Part shown: positions 45,490-54,284 of the stretch, piece by piece
How positions within the stretch are numbered: position 1 is the first letter of the stretch
How the letters are laid out: each line of letters opens with the position of its first letter
Assembly: GCF_000980875.1 (NCBI RefSeq)
Contig: NZ_LAYO01000111.1
Location: 145,907-209,906 of the forward strand
Reading direction: 5' to 3'
DNA: 64,000 nt
Source: Leucobacter sp. Ag1
GTDB lineage: Bacteria > Actinomycetota > Actinomycetes > Actinomycetales > Microbacteriaceae
Notes under the pieces: model-generated
What the model saw: the letters and a program-made list of their open reading frames with translations, nothing else
Database searches by the model: none
What the model was told of the DNA's origin: nothing
Position numbers and translations under genes: made by a program

Positions 45490-46031
45490 TCGGGCCGCCC
45501 GAGTACGAGGGTGCCGGAGATGCGACCCACGAGGATCGCCTCACCCGGAGGGCACGCCGCAAGATACCGGGAGTCGATGAAGGCGCGGGCGATCCCGTCG
45601 GGTGCGGTCTCGGTGTGGGAGATGATGACCGCGACCGCGACATCCTCACCGGGCACGAAGCCGCTGCCAGCGAGCTGCGCGAACCGCGGCACCACCTGCA
45701 TGGGCGCGGGCGGTGCTGCCGACTGCGTGGCCGTGATGACCGGAGCCGCGGCGGGCTCGGGACTCACAGGTCTGGGTTTGGGCGGGGTGCGGTAGTCGGT
45801 GATGACTCGTCCGTCGGTCTCGATGACATCGATACGGAGCGTGCGGCGAGTGTGCTGGCTGATGGCGTCCACGATGTGCGGGTAGGCGGAGCGCCGCCAC
45901 GGCGGCGAGAACTCCGGCGGCAGATACGGTGCCCCGTCCACGGTCACCGACAAGGTGCCGTCGCTTGCGACGACGATGCGCACCATCACTACCGCAGTTG
46001 GGTCGGCCTTCGAGCGGGCACGCTTCGACAT
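45486..46031 (-). CDS. Island protein of unknown function, beside the coupling protein
   Basis: 181 residues from the ATG at 46031; the longer open frame upstream is a shadow of dprA. It starts with a basic MSKRARSKADP stretch and a conserved-looking VVASDGTLSVTVDG strand region. No membrane helix. It is translationally coupled to the coupling protein gene. Confidence 0.65.
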   Translation of the reverse strand: MSKRARSKADPTAVVMVRIVVASDGTLSVTVDGAPYLPPEFSPPWRRSAYPHIVDAISQHTRRTLRIDVIETDGRVITDYRTPPKPRPVSPEPAAAPVITATQSAAPPAPMQVVPRFAQLAGSGFVPGEDVAVAVIISHTETAPDGIARAFIDSRYLAACPPGEAILVGRISGTLVLGRPE

Positions 46032-46064
46032 CGGCACAGTTCTCCTATCGAGTGGATGAAGGAA

Positions 46065-46090
46065 CAGCCGCCCGAGGGCATGGGCGGCTG
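46065..46090. terminator. 9-bp hairpin after dprA
   Basis: CAGCCGCCC and GGGCGGCTG arms around an 8-base loop, ten bases after the dprA stop. A T/C-rich TTCCTTC follows on the minus strand. Moderate terminator candidate. Confidence 0.5.
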
Positions 46091-46099
46091 AGGGGTGGG

Positions 46100-47107
46100 T
46101 CAGAGTGCGAGGCGGCGTGCGGCGCGGCTGTGATCGGGTGCGGCGCGGAGGGCGGCCTGCTGATAGGCGGGCGGGAGCCGGAACGCCTCCGAGGCCGGGT
46201 CGAGCATTGTTTCGACATCGGCGGCGCCGATGACGACCTCGGCGAAGCCTTCGGCGAGCAGCAGGTTGCAGCCGGCCGACGCAGCGGAGGTGATCGGTCC
46301 CGGCACGGCGCCCGCTCGGCGGCCGAGATCGTATGCGGTGACCGCGATCCGGAGGCTTCCCGATCTCGACCCCGCTTCCGGGACCACTGTTGCTCCGGAG
46401 AGTGCGGCCATGAGTCGGGCGCGGGCGATGAACCTGGCACGTGTCGGCGCACTGCCGGGCGGGGCCTCGGAGACGAGCAGGCCGCCGCTTTCTGCAATGC
46501 GCTCGAATAGGGGCGCGTTCGCACGCGGAGAGGGGCGATCGACGCCTCCGGCGAGCATTGCGACCGTGGAGCCGGGGCGGGTGGTGAGCGCGGCACGGTG
46601 TGCTTCGGCGTCGATGCCGTAGGCGCCGCCCGAGACGATGATGCGTGGCGAGGCGGCGAGTTGCGAAGCGAGTTCTTGCGTGACCTGCACGCCGTAGGCG
46701 GTCGCGGCTCGGGCTCCGGTGATCGTCACCCGCGAGGAGACGGAGGCGGTGAGCAGTTCGGGGTTCCCGCGCGCCCACAGCATGAGCGGTGCCCGATCTC
46801 CGAGATCGTTCAGCGCGACCGGCCACCCCGCCCCGCCCGGGGTGAGCACCCGGAACTCGTGACGGTCGGTGAGCTCGGCGATCTGATCCCGGAGCGTGTC
46901 GGCCTGCCGGGCTGCGGCGGCTTGCCGCCACCTGACCCCTTGGAGCGGATCGACCGCAGCGGGGATCGCCGCGCCGGGGTCGCGGATCAGGGCGAGCGTC
47001 TCGGTCAGGCCGATCGCGCGCACGAGCTGCCCCGTGACCGGGTTGCCGGGCTCGGCGAGCGCCGCAAGCTCCATCCGGGTGAGCACGTCCTCCGAAAACG
47101 TCGCCAT
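46100..47107 (-). CDS. DprA/Smf-like DNA-processing protein
   Basis: 335 residues. The Rossmann-like core has GARAATAYG and SGGAYGIDAEAHRAAL, the hallmarks of DprA, which binds single-stranded DNA and loads RecA. Element-borne copies may protect or recombine incoming strands. An AAGGGG site precedes the ATG. It lies between the surface protein and coupling protein blocks. Confidence 0.85.
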   Translation of the reverse strand: MATFSEDVLTRMELAALAEPGNPVTGQLVRAIGLTETLALIRDPGAAIPAAVDPLQGVRWRQAAAARQADTLRDQIAELTDRHEFRVLTPGGAGWPVALNDLGDRAPLMLWARGNPELLTASVSSRVTITGARAATAYGVQVTQELASQLAASPRIIVSGGAYGIDAEAHRAALTTRPGSTVAMLAGGVDRPSPRANAPLFERIAESGGLLVSEAPPGSAPTRARFIARARLMAALSGATVVPEAGSRSGSLRIAVTAYDLGRRAGAVPGPITSAASAGCNLLLAEGFAEVVIGAADVETMLDPASEAFRLPPAYQQAALRAAPDHSRAARRLAL

Positions 47108-47177
47108 CGTCGGCCCCTTCCTCTCGTTTGCGTGTGGTCGTCTACGGGAGTGAGGTGCGTCAGAGGCGACACGGGAA

Positions 47178-47227
47178 CGGGCGGAGCCGGCAGACCTGGG
47201 GGTGAAGGGGTCTGCGGGTTCCGCCCG
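47178..47227. terminator. Imperfect hairpin after the surface protein gene
   Basis: CGGGCGGA/TCCGCCCG outer and GCAGACC/GGTCTGC inner stems with internal mismatches, starting 13 bases after the stop. Likely ends the long surface-protein message. Confidence 0.45.
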
Positions 47228-47240
47228 TCCTGGGGGTGCG

Positions 47241-49889
47241 TTACTGGTTCATGAGTTCTTCGATCGTCACCTCCTCGCCCTCGTCCTGCATGCGCTCCCG
47301 GTGAAGCGCGAGCTTCCGGCCGAACCAGAGCGTCGCCCCAGCAGCCAGGAGCAGCACGGCGGCTACGCCGCCAGCCCAGGCACCCAAGGCGGTGCCGCCG
47401 GTGAGTGCGAGCTCCGGCGGCACCTCAGGCAGTTCCGGCTGCTCCGGCGCCGGCGTCTCCGGGGTACCCGGCGGCCGCACGCTCACGACGGTCGTCTCGC
47501 CCGGCGCACCGCAGCGGCCCTCGGCGAGCACCTTCCCGTCCTTCCCGTACAAGGTCTCGACCCAGTACACATGCCCGGCCTCATCGGTGCTCGTCGTGCC
47601 GGAACGGTAGTGCCCGGCCTCGGTCACCGTGATCTGCTCCGAGGTGAAGAACGGCACCTCGCAGACCGGGTCCTCGCCCGCGGGCTGCGGCCCATACGCC
47701 CGGAACACCAGATACGCGCCCTCGGGGATTGCGGAGCCTTGCACGAGTGCGGTGTCCTCGAACGGGTCGCCGACGAACGCCGACGCCTGCGCCTGCGTCA
47801 CCACCGACAGCGACTGCTCAGGACCGGGCACGAAGAACCGCTCCCAGATGTCAGCCGGAGACGACGTGAACGGCTGCACCCGGTCGTCGCCCTCGAAACG
47901 GGTCACCACGACGTAGTAGCCGGGCTCCGTCGGCTGAACCCGATCCTCGTCCGTGTAGCCGATGTCGTAGACCCCGTTCTTCGCCGGGGTCGTGATCCGG
48001 GTCAGCACCGGCGCATCGTCCAGTTCCATGTCCTCGGTCAGTTCCGCATCGGTGGCGAAGGGGCCGTAGACGGTGTGCGTGAGCTCCTTCGCGTCGGGCT
48101 GCCAGTAGCCATCGCCCTCGAACTCGGGATGGTTCTCGGGGAACCCGCTGACAGTGATCCGGTCGAACGCCCGCCCGCCCTTGTGGACGTTGTATTCGCG
48201 GACTTCCGAGGTGATGGTGAGCGGCCAGCGGACACTGTGTGTTTCGACGTTGATGCCGTAGTCGTCGCGCCAATCCGAGGCGATGAACGGGCGCACCCAC
48301 TCCGACTGGCTGCTCTTCTTCACCTCCCACACCCAGGTCACGAACCCGGCATCCGGCAGGGTCACCTTCGGCGAGGTGTAGGTGCCCGGCCCGGTCGCGG
48401 TCACTGTGACGGTACCGAGCGGCACCGCATCCGCGGGGATCCCCGTACCTTGTGCCGGGGGCAGGGTGCCGGGCACCTGGTAGGCGGTGCCCTCGAAGAT
48501 CACGGGGATCGGTTCGCCGTTCTGCTTCAGCCATACCCCGTTCGTGGATGCGACGGTGATGGTGTCGGTCACCTCATCACCGGGCTTCACGAGACGCCCA
48601 TTTGCCTGCGACACCGCCTCCGGCTGAAACGGCACCACGCTGGTCTCTGCGACCCGGCCGAACCTGTCGGTGAAGGAATCGGTGAGGTACTTCCCCCAGC
48701 CGCCCTGCGCGGTCTTATCGATCGACCACACCCACGTGTAGAACCCCGACTCGGGCGCGATGATCGTGCCCGGCGACGTGTAGTGACCGGCATGGGTGAG
48801 CGTGAGCTCTTCCGTGCCGGCGAGCGGCGCACCGGCAGGGGGTGCGTTCGCTTCGGCCGGCTGCGCGTCGAACGGGCCATAGAGGCGACCCTCCGCGACC
48901 ACCGGAACCGGCTGGCCGCCCACCTCGATCCAGGAGTGCTTGGTCACCGACACGGTGAGGTCGTCCAGCATCGGATCGCCAGCCTGCACGAACTTCGAAG
49001 ACACCTGCGTTTCGATGACCGGCTGGAAGTCCAGCGGAATCACCGGAGACTGCGCCGAAGCCGTCAACGGCTCGAAGGACGCGGCGCCAAGGATCCGCTG
49101 CTCACCCGGCGTGTAGAACAGGTCGACACCGGCACCGTACCCAACCGCAGGAGCCGACATCCTCGCCTCGACCCGGTACTCGGGCGCCCCCTCAGCGGGG
49201 GTGCCGACGATCTGATGCGTGCCCGCGCCGAGCGTCGCCGTCGCGGAACCGTTCGCGAAGGTGCCGCCGGTGAGGGTGACCGTGCCGGTCGCGGTGGCGG
49301 GGTTCGTGCTGATGGTGAGCTGCCCGTGGTACTGGTCGTCCATCTGAATCGACATCGACACCGACGGATTCAGCACCGCGTTGGCCGCCGCCGCATCGCG
49401 CATCGCGGCGAGGTTCGCGAGCACCGTGGCCTGCGCGTTCGCGGGCACGCGGGTGATGAAGTGCCCGTCGCCGCCCCGACTCGTGTAGTTGCCGTGGTCG
49501 GCGACATCCCAGACATAGAGCTGCACCGCGCTCGTGATGTTCGGGTCTTGCGACTCACCCCAGCGGCCCATGACGTAGTTCAGCCGGGCGAGCTGCGTGT
49601 CGCTGAGTTCATCGAGCGTGGTCTTGAGCTCGGGATGCTCGGTCGTGCCGTATGGGGGCAGCGCGTCCAGGTCCATGCAGTACGCCTGCCGGCCGTGGCT
49701 TGAGAAGCTGCCGAGCCACAGGTCCTCGTTGCCGTACCCGACCCCGAGGGTGGCCGCCTGCGCGGGTGCCGGGGTGAAGAACAGGCCGCCGAAGAGCATC
49801 AACAGCACGGTGAGGATCGCCGCCATGCGGGCGATGGCCCGGCCCGGTGGCGGTGCGGTATCGGGTGGCACGAGAGCGGTATGCGACAT
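47241..49889 (-). CDS. Large sortase-anchored surface protein with thioester-like domain
   Basis: 882 residues from the ATG at 49889, six bases after AGGAG. A signal peptide ends in PAPAQAA near residue 46. The N-terminal domain has RQAYCMD (Cys71) and SAVQLYVWD (Gln123), the pair expected for a Cys-Gln thioester adhesin domain. Several repeats of about 130 residues with TPGxYTSPxxxxxDAGFVTWVWxV follow. The end has LALTG (about 827-831), a membrane helix and a basic/acidic tail. It should be wall-attached and may hold mating cells together. Confidence 0.85.
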   Translation of the reverse strand: MSHTALVPPDTAPPPGRAIARMAAILTVLLMLFGGLFFTPAPAQAATLGVGYGNEDLWLGSFSSHGRQAYCMDLDALPPYGTTEHPELKTTLDELSDTQLARLNYVMGRWGESQDPNITSAVQLYVWDVADHGNYTSRGGDGHFITRVPANAQATVLANLAAMRDAAAANAVLNPSVSMSIQMDDQYHGQLTISTNPATATGTVTLTGGTFANGSATATLGAGTHQIVGTPAEGAPEYRVEARMSAPAVGYGAGVDLFYTPGEQRILGAASFEPLTASAQSPVIPLDFQPVIETQVSSKFVQAGDPMLDDLTVSVTKHSWIEVGGQPVPVVAEGRLYGPFDAQPAEANAPPAGAPLAGTEELTLTHAGHYTSPGTIIAPESGFYTWVWSIDKTAQGGWGKYLTDSFTDRFGRVAETSVVPFQPEAVSQANGRLVKPGDEVTDTITVASTNGVWLKQNGEPIPVIFEGTAYQVPGTLPPAQGTGIPADAVPLGTVTVTATGPGTYTSPKVTLPDAGFVTWVWEVKKSSQSEWVRPFIASDWRDDYGINVETHSVRWPLTITSEVREYNVHKGGRAFDRITVSGFPENHPEFEGDGYWQPDAKELTHTVYGPFATDAELTEDMELDDAPVLTRITTPAKNGVYDIGYTDEDRVQPTEPGYYVVVTRFEGDDRVQPFTSSPADIWERFFVPGPEQSLSVVTQAQASAFVGDPFEDTALVQGSAIPEGAYLVFRAYGPQPAGEDPVCEVPFFTSEQITVTEAGHYRSGTTSTDEAGHVYWVETLYGKDGKVLAEGRCGAPGETTVVSVRPPGTPETPAPEQPELPEVPPELALTGGTALGAWAGGVAAVLLLAAGATLWFGRKLALHRERMQDEGEEVTIEELMNQ

Positions 49890-50055
49890 AGTGAACTCCT
49901 GACTGGAACGAGCGCCGCCGCTAGGGATGACGACGGCCAACAGTCAGGTACGCCACCGACCCACCCCGTGTGCCAAGTTCTCGTCTGCTTCTCGTCTTCC
50001 CGAGCCAGGCTGAGAAGTCACAGCCGCGAGCGAGGCGAGGGAGGAATCCGGGATT

Positions 50056-50304
50056 GTGCGGGAGTCATTCACCAGCGGAGACGGGCTTCGGCGCCTGCCC
50101 GGCCATGCGTTCGCCGACGAACTCGTGGTCGGGATGCGAGTGATCCCGCCAGGGAGGAAACGGCCGGTGACGATCGAGTATCAGCTCACCGATCCGGGCA
50201 GCAAGGCCGGGTACTTCGAGTTCGCGTGCAGCTCCCCGCAAGGCTGGTCCGCGCTCGTACTGCACCGCTCCACCCAAGTCCTGGTCGTGCCGAAAGATGC
50301 CTGA
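50056..50304 (+). CDS. Small plus-strand protein in the island
   Basis: 82 residues from a GTG, preceded by GGGAGGAA. Good G/C third-position bias, while the opposite-strand frame looks like a shadow. The sequence is beta-rich (VIPPGRKRPVTIEYQL, GYFEFACSS). It is the only rightward gene in the island, divergent from the surface protein gene. Function unknown. Confidence 0.55.
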   Translation: MRESFTSGDGLRRLPGHAFADELVVGMRVIPPGRKRPVTIEYQLTDPGSKAGYFEFACSSPQGWSALVLHRSTQVLVVPKDA

Positions 50305-50421
50305 CCCCTCGAACCCGGACCCGCAACCGTTCACTGAGGCTGACGAACCGTCACTCAGGGCGACGATTCGTTCGGGAATCCGGTGGTTTGTTCAGGAATC
50401 CCGACCGAACATGAGCACGTT

Positions 50422-51924
50422 CTAGAGCATCCGGCCGCGAGTGTCGAAGAGCTCGAGCTCGGCCGGGTGGAGCTGGTGCTGCACGACGAAGCTCCTGTCC
50501 TTGATCTTCCACAAGCCCTGCCCGATGCCGAGGGTCGGGAGGAGGGATCGTTCGGTGCCGGTGAGGCCGAGGGTTTCCGCGGTCGCCTCGAGCTGGTCGC
50601 TCGCCTGCCGATACACCACCCGCACTTCCGCATTCGCGAGCAGCGAGGAGGCGAGGGCGCGCATCCGCGACCCGCTATCGCCCACGTTCTCCAAGTCGGT
50701 CAGTTTGTGAAAGATCAACTGGTTGCTGATCCCGAAATGCCGGGCCAGCCGGCACTGCGCATCCATCCGGGCCAACAGGCTTGGGTAGGACATGAGCCGC
50801 CAGGCCTCGTCGTAGACGACGAGACGCCGGCCGCCGTTCGGGTCTTGGAGGGCGGCCTCCATCCAGGCCGAGCTGCACGTCATGAGCACTGCGAGCAGTG
50901 CGGAGTTCTCGGCGACGCGGGAGAGGTCGAGGGAGAGCATCGGCAACGTCGGGTCGAAGGTCTCCGTGGATGGCCCGTCGAACATGCCGGACAAGTCGCC
51001 TGCGACGAGGCGGCGGAGTGCGTGCCCGACCATGCGGCCATCTTCCGCGAGCCTGCCGTCGGGGTCGTCGTCGGGTGAGGGCTCAAGAATGCGGTCGACG
51101 ACCATCGGCAGGATCGGCACCTCTGCGGAGCGTACCGCGTCGGCGAGTGCCACGTCGATCGCGGTGTGCTCGACCGGCGAGAGACGGCGATCGAGCACCG
51201 TCTCCGATAGTGCTCCGATCAGGTCTCGGCGGCGTGCTGCGACCTGCGCTTTCCAGTCCTCATCCGCGATCCCCGCAGCCCGGTACCCGGCATCGAGGGG
51301 GTTCAAACGTGCAGGCAGAGAAGGGCCGAGGAGGATCGCTCGCCCTCCGACGGCGCGAGCGACGGCGGTGTGTTCGCCTTTCGGGTCCCCGGGGACGTAA
51401 ACGCGCCGCCCAAACGGCAGCCCCCGCGTGTACAGCGCCTTCGCGAGCGAGCTCTTCCCGGAGCCGACGATGCCGGCGAGGATCATGTTCGGGGCGGTGA
51501 TGACGCCCTGCCGGTATAGCTCCCAGGGGTCGTAGACGAAGGAGCCGCCGGAGTAGAGGTCTTGCCCGACGAAGGTGCCGGCTGAGCCGAGGCCGCCCTC
51601 GGCGAGGAACGGGTAGTGCCCGGCGAGCGTCGCCGAGGTGTCCTGATGTCTCGGTAGCCTGAACCTGCCCGGCGTGCGAAGTGCCGCAGCCCCGGACTCA
51701 CCGGCTCGGGGTAGATAGCTGGTCGCACGCCACTCCTTCTTCGCTGCTTCTCGCTCGGCTCGTGCCGCTGCCGCCTGGGCCGTGCGGGCTTCGGCGCGCA
51801 ACCTGGCGGCGGCCTGCCGACGCGCATGGCGTTGGGCGCGACGTTCGCCTTCCGGCCCGACGAGTACCGAGGTATGCAGCTGCCCCTCATCAAACGGGTG
51901 GGGGCTGGCGTGGCGGCCGGTCAC
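50422..51924 (-). CDS. VirB4-like conjugation ATPase
   Basis: 500 residues. A basic coiled-coil N-terminus leads to Walker A GIVGSGKSS at 151-159 and Walker B RRLVVYDEAW, then an LIFHKLTDL motif, as in VirB4/TraC ATPases that power type IV secretion. The N-terminal membrane-linked half of classical VirB4 is absent and seems to be supplied by the separate SCO6880-like protein. Confidence 0.88.
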   Translation of the reverse strand: MTGRHASPHPFDEGQLHTSVLVGPEGERRAQRHARRQAAARLRAEARTAQAAAARAEREAAKKEWRATSYLPRAGESGAAALRTPGRFRLPRHQDTSATLAGHYPFLAEGGLGSAGTFVGQDLYSGGSFVYDPWELYRQGVITAPNMILAGIVGSGKSSLAKALYTRGLPFGRRVYVPGDPKGEHTAVARAVGGRAILLGPSLPARLNPLDAGYRAAGIADEDWKAQVAARRRDLIGALSETVLDRRLSPVEHTAIDVALADAVRSAEVPILPMVVDRILEPSPDDDPDGRLAEDGRMVGHALRRLVAGDLSGMFDGPSTETFDPTLPMLSLDLSRVAENSALLAVLMTCSSAWMEAALQDPNGGRRLVVYDEAWRLMSYPSLLARMDAQCRLARHFGISNQLIFHKLTDLENVGDSGSRMRALASSLLANAEVRVVYRQASDQLEATAETLGLTGTERSLLPTLGIGQGLWKIKDRSFVVQHQLHPAELELFDTRGRML

Positions 51925-52739
51925 GCGCCCAGCCCCCGCAGGCTCGCCCGCGTCGGATAGGTCGCCCGGTTCACTCGCGGGGTGCCGAGACGATCCGCCC
52001 GTGACACCTCACACTCTGGCACTGCACCAGCCGGGGCGGGTGCGGCGTGCGAGGGTGGACCTTCGATGCCGAGGAGTGCGGGATCGGGGAGGGCGTCGTG
52101 TTCCCGGTAGAGGCCGACGTGCCCCATGAAGGGGTTGTAGACCATCGTGTACACGTCGCGGGTCAGGGTCTGGTCGAGCTGCCCGATCGGGGGCCTGTCG
52201 TAGACGTACCCGTTCTCGAGCGCCGCCTCTACGGTCTCGTCGCCGCAGTCGTATCCGGCGAGTTCTGTGAACGCTGCATTCGGGTCGTGCAGGGTGATCG
52301 TCTCGATGATCCGGTCGGCGTCCTCGCCTTGGAGAAACACGATGTTGACGTAGCGGGGAGATTGGGGTGCCGGGGCCGGGGCCGGGGCGGGGGCTGGTGC
52401 TGGGGCGCGCAAGGCGATGGTGCCTGCCGATTGCAGGGCCTGGTCGAGTGCGGCTTCCATCTGGACGGCGAGGCTTCTCGCTTCCCGTAACCGGTCAAGC
52501 GTCTGCTGCACGGCATTCGCCCCGGCTTCCGGGTTGCCTTGGTCGTCGGCTGCTTGCGGGTGATGGTCCGTGAGTGCGGCCGAGATGCTGCCAAAGACCG
52601 CGGTGAGAGATCGGGAGGTGCCGAGGAGTTCCCCGAGCATCGGGTAGATATCGCGGGGCTCTGCGGCGTCGCGAAGCGAAGCGGCGAAGTTCCGCACCGC
52701 AGCAGAAACATCCTGCGCATCTTCGAGGAGGGTGGGCAT
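51921..52739 (-). CDS. Island protein with Ala-Pro linker, unknown function
   Basis: 272 residues: a helical N-terminal domain (1-112), an (AP)n linker encoded by a 6-bp repeat near 52370-52410, and an alpha/beta C-terminal domain with YVNIVFLQGEDADRII. It overlaps the VirB4 start by four bases and so is part of the transfer operon. No family recognised. Confidence 0.6.
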   Translation of the reverse strand: MPTLLEDAQDVSAAVRNFAASLRDAAEPRDIYPMLGELLGTSRSLTAVFGSISAALTDHHPQAADDQGNPEAGANAVQQTLDRLREARSLAVQMEAALDQALQSAGTIALRAPAPAPAPAPAPAPQSPRYVNIVFLQGEDADRIIETITLHDPNAAFTELAGYDCGDETVEAALENGYVYDRPPIGQLDQTLTRDVYTMVYNPFMGHVGLYREHDALPDPALLGIEGPPSHAAPAPAGAVPECEVSRADRLGTPRVNRATYPTRASLRGLGA

Positions 52740-52820
52740 GATCGGCTCCTTTCAGAGAACGGGGTCTTCTCCCAGGTGCGCCAGCTGTGCCAGGTGCACC
52801 GGGATGTTTCCCTTGCAGGA

Positions 52821-54278
52821 TCAGATGCTGCGGCAGAGCGGGAGAGCGGCCGCCGTGAACGCTTGCGCTTGCTGGCCGACGAGCCTCCTTGTTTCGCAGG
52901 AGGACTGGATCGCGGCTTGCTCGATCTGAGCGACCGCCGCATCGAGCTCTCCCGGGGTGGGTGCGGAGACGGAGACGAGGCCGATCACGCGGAGGATGCC
53001 GTGCCCCCCGGTCAGCTCCGACTCCTGCTGGAGCACGTCCTGGAACTCCGCCGAGGCCTGGGTGTCTTCGACTTGCCCGATCTTCCGACGCTGGGCTGCG
53101 TCTGCGATCATTTCGGTCTTCTTCTTCCTGAGATCCCGCGCCGCCTGGTCAGCCCTGACCGGGAGATAGTGGAGCGACAGGGAACGGAGTACCCCGCCGT
53201 TGAGGACCAAGGGGGCGAGGAATCCGGGGAAGGTTTGCGCCCTGGGCCATTCGCTGATCCACAGCACCGCGTGGTGGGCGCTGTCGGAGCGCAGCCGGTC
53301 CCACGCCTCGTTCACCGCGACCGGGCCGGCGGTGGCAAGGTGGCGGCCGAGGGCTCCGTGGCGTTCGAGGGCGGGCCCTGCGGCGGGGTCGTAGGCGGTG
53401 CGGAGGATCAGGGCGACATCGCCCGGGGTGAGCCAGCCCGCGAACGCGAGTTCCGCGCTGCGCAGCGCGGTCTGCAGCGACTGCATCTCCTGCCTGAGCA
53501 CCGCCGCCGCCCCTGCCATGCCTCCTCCTGCGGAGCGAATCTGCCGGGTGGCGGCCCGCAGGTCGAGTGCGAGGGAGATGGTCGTCTGGTGGCGTTCGCC
53601 GGCGGGGCCGGCGCGCTCGATGAGCTCCCGGTAGGTGGTGGCCGCCCAGGAGCCATCGTCGGTGCCGTGCTGCCGCCACCACTCGGCAAGCCCCGACCCC
53701 GAATCGGGCAGCGTGCGCTCCATGACCTGGATGCGGGCGATCCTGCCGGACCGGCACGCGGCGGCAAGTACCCGGCCCCAGCCGGTGACCCGGCGCTGCT
53801 GCTCGGCCGGGTCGAGGAGCACAAACGCCGGATGCTGCACCCGCAGCACCACCGTCAACGTCTGCGCGTGCGGGTCGTGAATCATCGCCGCCCCCGTCTC
53901 GGGATCGTGCCACTCGCGCAGGGCTGCGAGGTCGCCGGGGAGGGCGAGGGTGCCGGCCGGGCGGGGCCGGATCATGCGGCGACGGTAGCGGGTCTGCCTC
54001 GTTCGGGTGCGCATCAGCCAGCGGGTGATGATCGGCGCCCACTCGATAAGCTTGCGCCCCGAGACGGGCACCCACGCGATCGCCGCGAGCGTCAGCCACG
54101 CTGGCGACGACCAGGCAAGCCCCGCACCGCCGCTCGTATACAGCGCGACGACGACGATGAGGAGCGCGCAGGCGACCACGATCAACTGCGACAGCGACAG
54201 CCCGAGCAGGATGCCCCGGCGGGTGAGCCGTGAGAACTGGATCGTCTGCAGCTCGAACGGGGTGCTGGTGCTGGACAT
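52821..54278 (-). CDS. SCO6880-family conjugation protein
   Basis: 485 residues. Two N-terminal membrane helices (about 22-48 and 54-75) are followed by a large cytoplasmic domain. Proteins of this family are always next to VirB4-like ATPases in actinobacterial elements and correspond to the N-terminal half of VirB4. Conserved Trp/Arg segments include GTLALPGDLAALREW. Likely forms the inner-membrane platform of the channel. Confidence 0.85.
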   Translation of the reverse strand: MSSTSTPFELQTIQFSRLTRRGILLGLSLSQLIVVACALLIVVVALYTSGGAGLAWSSPAWLTLAAIAWVPVSGRKLIEWAPIITRWLMRTRTRQTRYRRRMIRPRPAGTLALPGDLAALREWHDPETGAAMIHDPHAQTLTVVLRVQHPAFVLLDPAEQQRRVTGWGRVLAAACRSGRIARIQVMERTLPDSGSGLAEWWRQHGTDDGSWAATTYRELIERAGPAGERHQTTISLALDLRAATRQIRSAGGGMAGAAAVLRQEMQSLQTALRSAELAFAGWLTPGDVALILRTAYDPAAGPALERHGALGRHLATAGPVAVNEAWDRLRSDSAHHAVLWISEWPRAQTFPGFLAPLVLNGGVLRSLSLHYLPVRADQAARDLRKKKTEMIADAAQRRKIGQVEDTQASAEFQDVLQQESELTGGHGILRVIGLVSVSAPTPGELDAAVAQIEQAAIQSSCETRRLVGQQAQAFTAAALPLCRSI

Positions 54279-54284
54279 GACCGC

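Noticed and set aside
47202..49703. 833-codon plus-strand frame opposite the surface protein
   Set aside because: Arg/His/Gly-rich shadow; the minus-strand protein has signal peptide, repeats and sorting signal.
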